Positions 6,196 through 8,633 of a DNA stretch of 8,633 nt are shown here, one piece after another. This DNA is from Mariniphaga sp. (GTDB taxonomy: Bacteria; Bacteroidota; Bacteroidia; Bacteroidales; Prolixibacteraceae), in the NCBI GenBank assembly GCA_013203525.1, contig JABMQB010000676.1:1-8633 (forward strand). Direction: 5' to 3'. Position numbers and translations under genes: made by a program. Every line of letters starts with the position of its first letter. The first letter of the stretch is position 1. The notes under the pieces were generated by a model. The model did no database searches. It was not told the origin of the DNA and saw nothing but the letters and a program-made list of their open reading frames with translations.

Positions 6196-7308
6196 ATGAA
6201 AATCCAGTTTTCAGAAAGACTACAGGGATTATCAAGCTTAATTGGGAATACACCGTTATTGGCTATTGATTTTCTATATAAAGGGGAAAAAGGAACAATT
6301 TATGCTAAAGCTGAAAACCTGAATATGACAGGAAGTATAAAAGACCGAATGGCTTTTCATATTCTATCCAAAGCTACACAAGATGGTGTTCTGACCCAGA
6401 ATATGTCAATTATAGAAGCTACAAGTGGAAATACAGGAATATCCTTTTCAGCCATTGCCAGGGCTATGGGTTTTAATGTACGCATATTTATGCCAGATTG
6501 GATGAGTAGTGAAAGAATAAATCTGATCAAGAGTTATGGAGCACAAATTAATTTGATCAGCAAAAAAGAAGGCGGATTCCTGGGAAGTATAAAAAAGGCT
6601 GATGTTTTGGCAGCTGAAATAAATGGATTCAGGCCTCAACAGTTTTCAAATAATGATAATACCGAAGCACATTATCTGACAACTGCCCCAGAACTGTGGT
6701 GGCAGTTAAAATACAGGCGTATTAAACCCGATGCATTTGTAGCAGGTGTCGGAACAGGCGGGACAGTTATGGGTGTAGGAAAATTTTTAAAGGAGCAAGA
6801 TCAGAATATAAGAATTTATCCCCTTGAACCCTTAAATTCACCAACGCTTTCAACCGGCCATAAAGTAGGCAAGCATCGAATTCAGGGCATTTCTGATGAA
6901 TTCATCCCATCAATTATTAATCTTGATTTCCTGGATGAAGTTATAAAAGTTGACGATGGAGATTCTATTATAATGGCACAGAAACTGGCTTCGATGGGAA
7001 TTGGAGTTGGAATATCTTCAGGTGCTAATTTCCTGGGAGCCATAAAAGTAAGAGAAAAACTTGGACCAAATTCAATTGTTATTACCGTTTTTTCTGATGA
7101 TAACAAAAAATACTTAAGTACCGACCTGTTGAAAAAGGAACCCGTTAAGGAAGATTTTCTGACTAATGATGTGAATTTGCTAAAATTTGCATCTTTTAAA
7201 CGAGTTTGTAATACATGTTGTAATCCATCAACTTGTACGGAGTTAAAATACTTGAAAGAAAACAATATGCCTGTCTTGCCCGGATGTCCACGGGTAGCAT
7301 GCTATTAA
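6196..7308 (+). CDS. PLP-dependent cysteine synthase-family enzyme with Cys-rich C-terminal tail
   Basis: A complete 370-residue fold-type II PLP enzyme. LIGNTPLL at 15-22 is the family opening. Lys49 in NMTGSIKDRM is the Schiff-base lysine, TSGNTG at 76-81 binds the substrate carboxylate, GVGTGGT at 184-190 is the PLP phosphate loop, and SSGAN at 274-278 lies near the pyridine nitrogen site. Family members include O-acetylserine sulfhydrylase (CysK/CysM) and cystathionine beta-synthase. The core ends near residue 310 (FSDDNKKYLST). About 60 further residues contain C338, C341, C342, C347, C364 and C369 in a CxxCCx4C...PGCPRVAC arrangement, which CysK and CysM do not have. The tail could bind a metal or iron-sulfur cluster, or carry sulfur as persulfide; that is inference. 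The NMTGS sequence replaces the more usual NPxGS before the lysine. It has no signal peptide. Sulfur amino acid metabolism is likely, exact reaction unknown. Confidence 0.9.
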   Translation: MKIQFSERLQGLSSLIGNTPLLAIDFLYKGEKGTIYAKAENLNMTGSIKDRMAFHILSKATQDGVLTQNMSIIEATSGNTGISFSAIARAMGFNVRIFMPDWMSSERINLIKSYGAQINLISKKEGGFLGSIKKADVLAAEINGFRPQQFSNNDNTEAHYLTTAPELWWQLKYRRIKPDAFVAGVGTGGTVMGVGKFLKEQDQNIRIYPLEPLNSPTLSTGHKVGKHRIQGISDEFIPSIINLDFLDEVIKVDDGDSIIMAQKLASMGIGVGISSGANFLGAIKVREKLGPNSIVITVFSDDNKKYLSTDLLKKEPVKEDFLTNDVNLLKFASFKRVCNTCCNPSTCTELKYLKENNMPVLPGCPRVACY

Positions 7309-7311
7309 TAT

Positions 7312-7340
7312 ACTTAATTGGTTAATTATTTGAATTAAGT
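7312..7340 (+). terminator. Weak candidate hairpin after the PLP enzyme gene
   Basis: ACTTAATT (7312-7319) pairs perfectly with AATTAAGT (7333-7340) around a 13-base loop, starting 4 bases after the stop codon. The stem is almost all A-T and is followed by CAAAATTC, not a T-run, so termination would be inefficient. The position directly after the stop is the main support. Confidence 0.25.
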
Positions 7341-7360
7341 CAAAATTCTAATAATTTTAG

Positions 7361-7378
7361 GCAAATAAATAAATTTGC
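7361..7378 (+). promoter_or_regulatory. Palindrome overlapping a -7-like box upstream of the sialate esterase gene
   Basis: GCAAAT-N6-ATTTGC is a perfect inverted repeat. Its right half contains TAAATTTG (7370-7377), an exact TAnnTTTG -7 match, only 6 bases before the ATG at 7384. No TTTG is found at the usual -33 distance. If the box is used, the transcript would have almost no leader; otherwise the palindrome may be an operator or a hairpin masking the start region. Confidence 0.35.
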
Positions 7379-7383
7379 ATGCA

Positions 7384-8633
7384 ATGAAATCGTATAAATT
7401 TACTTTTCTATTATTATTTGTTTCTACCCTTACTTCTTTTGCTGAAGTGAAACTTCCCAAAATTTTCAGTTCAAACATGGTTTTACAACAAGGTATTGAA
7501 ATTCCGGTGTGGGGTTGGGCAAATCCGGGCGAAAGAGTTGTAATATCATTCAATAATAAAACTGAAAGAACTCGGGCAACTAACGATGGTACATGGCAAG
7601 TAAATCTTCCTGTCCAGGAATACGGTGGTCCATTTACAATGACCATTAAAGCGAGCAACACAATAACCTACGAAAATGTTATGATTGGTGAAGTTTGGGT
7701 TTGTTCGGGCCAATCAAATATGGAATGGCAAATGAGCCAGGTAATTAATGCTGAAGAAGAGATAATTAATGCAAAGTTTCCCAGTATTCGCTTATTCACT
7801 GTGCCTCATTCAATTGAGCAATTTCCTAAGGATGATATTAGTTCAGGCGAATGGGTTGAATGTTCTCCTGAAACTGTTGGAGGATTTTCTGCAGTTGGAT
7901 ACTTTTTTGGGCGTAACCTGATTGAAAAACTGGATGTTCCGATAGGACTAATTCATACTTCATGGGGCGGTACTGTTGCCGAAACATGGTCAAGCCCTAA
8001 TACAATTAAAGATGATCCTGATTTAAGGGGGGCGCTTATTGAATTACAACAACTGGATATGAAAAGCTTACAGGAAAAAAAGCTTGCTGAAATTAAAAAA
8101 ATATTAGGAGGCGAATTACCAGATGAAGATAAGGGGATGGATGAAGGTAAGCCGGTTTGGTCGGCACTTGATTTTAATGATGGCAACTGGAAAACTATTC
8201 GAACTCCCGGATTATGGGAACAACAGGGATATATCGACATTGATGGAATTGCATGGTATCGAAAAGAAATATATTTAAATGAAGAACAGACAAAAAGTAA
8301 TATGACCCTCCATCTGGGAAAAATTGATGATTCGGATATTACCTGGGTTAACGGCATAGAAATAGGAACAACAAACGATTATAATAAAGACAGAGTATAT
8401 ACACTGGATGCAAAACACCTTCGCCCTGGCAAAAATATGCTGGTTGTCCGTGTTAACGATACAGGTGGTGGTGGTGGTATTTACGGAAATCCAAGAGAAC
8501 AATTTATTGCTATTGGTGATGAAAAAGTAGATATTTCGGGCGATTGGAAGTTCAAAATTTCAAAAGCATCGCTTAGTACAACTACAATAGGACCTAACTC
8601 CTATCCCACTCTTTTATTTAATGCCATGTTAAA
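7384..8633 (+). CDS. Secreted sialate O-acetylesterase, C-terminus beyond window edge
   Basis: The frame runs open from the ATG at 7384 for 416 codons plus two bases to the window edge; family members are usually around 640 residues, so roughly a third is missing. A signal peptide spans residues 1-20 with likely cleavage after SFA. A beta-sandwich follows (LPKIFSSNMVLQQ, VWGWANPGE), then the SGNH-type hydrolase block with CSGQSNMEW at 107-115, Ser111 being the nucleophile, and HTSWGGTVAETW at 191-202. From about 258 to 385 there is a galactose-binding-like jelly-roll insert (LDFNDGNWKTI, WYRKEIYL, WVNGIEIG, LVVRVNDTGGGGGIYG), as in the SASA family (PF03629). The catalytic Asp/His pair must lie in the missing part. 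The family removes O-acetyl groups from sialic acids, and Bacteroidota relatives also act on acetylated plant polysaccharides; the substrate here is open. The gene begins 75 bases after the PLP enzyme. Confidence 0.93.
   Translation, partial: MKSYKFTFLLLFVSTLTSFAEVKLPKIFSSNMVLQQGIEIPVWGWANPGERVVISFNNKTERTRATNDGTWQVNLPVQEYGGPFTMTIKASNTITYENVMIGEVWVCSGQSNMEWQMSQVINAEEEIINAKFPSIRLFTVPHSIEQFPKDDISSGEWVECSPETVGGFSAVGYFFGRNLIEKLDVPIGLIHTSWGGTVAETWSSPNTIKDDPDLRGALIELQQLDMKSLQEKKLAEIKKILGGELPDEDKGMDEGKPVWSALDFNDGNWKTIRTPGLWEQQGYIDIDGIAWYRKEIYLNEEQTKSNMTLHLGKIDDSDITWVNGIEIGTTNDYNKDRVYTLDAKHLRPGKNMLVVRVNDTGGGGGIYGNPREQFIAIGDEKVDISGDWKFKISKASLSTTTIGPNSYPTLLFNAML

Noticed and set aside
6882..7265. 127-codon minus-strand open frame inside the PLP enzyme gene
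   Set aside because: The plus-strand protein is complete with conserved motifs; the reverse frame shows no domain and is explained by codon composition.
8464..8478. Five tandem GGT triplets, possible microsatellite
   Set aside because: They encode the glycine run in the DTGGGGGIYG motif, which is usual for the jelly-roll insert of this esterase family, so coding constraint explains the repeat.
7953..8502. Minus-strand open frames opposite the sialate O-acetylesterase
   Set aside because: The plus strand encodes conserved family motifs through the whole stretch, so these are shadows.
1..8633. CRISPR array, tRNA or insertion sequence
   Set aside because: I saw no regularly spaced direct repeats, no cloverleaf with a TTCGA-type arm in context, and no transposase or integrase motifs.

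Overview
The window looks like chromosomal DNA from a member of the Bacteroidota. This rests on three things: AT-rich intergenic DNA, several exact matches to the Bacteroidota -7 promoter element TAnnTTTG just upstream of genes, and the gene content (a DUF6597-type AraC regulator, a multidomain sialate O-acetylesterase, and secreted proteins whose mature N-terminus begins near Gln). The assignment is an inference. No rRNA, tRNA, CRISPR array, insertion sequence, integrase or phage gene was seen.

Left part (1-2911), minus strand. Three genes read leftward: a KASII-type ketosynthase (fabF-like), then a nitronate monooxygenase/FabK-like flavin oxidoreductase whose start overlaps the ketosynthase stop, then a COG3910-type AAA/ABC-like ATPase that runs off the window's left edge. 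The first two are almost certainly co-expressed and could together elongate and reduce an acyl chain. The ATPase starts 42 bases further on and may be a passenger.

Middle (2912-4550). A 233-base divergent intergenic region carries overlapping inverted repeats near the ketosynthase start and opposing -7-like boxes. Reading right are a small VOC/glyoxalase-fold protein, a strong hairpin terminator, and an AraC-family regulator with its own promoter-like box.

Right part (4552-8633), plus strand. Three genes: a secreted alpha/beta-hydrolase of the esterase D family with a long insertion before its catalytic acid, a PLP-dependent cysteine synthase-family enzyme with an unusual cysteine-rich C-terminal tail, and a secreted sialate O-acetylesterase cut by the right edge. 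The two exported esterases suggest de-esterification of glycans or other acylated substrates outside the cytoplasm. The PLP enzyme between them is cytosolic by sequence and has no obvious link to that job.

The window does not show a clear new multi-gene system. The best leads are the cysteine-rich tail of the PLP enzyme, the ketosynthase-flavoprotein pair without an adjacent acyl carrier protein, and the palindromic DNA upstream of several genes.
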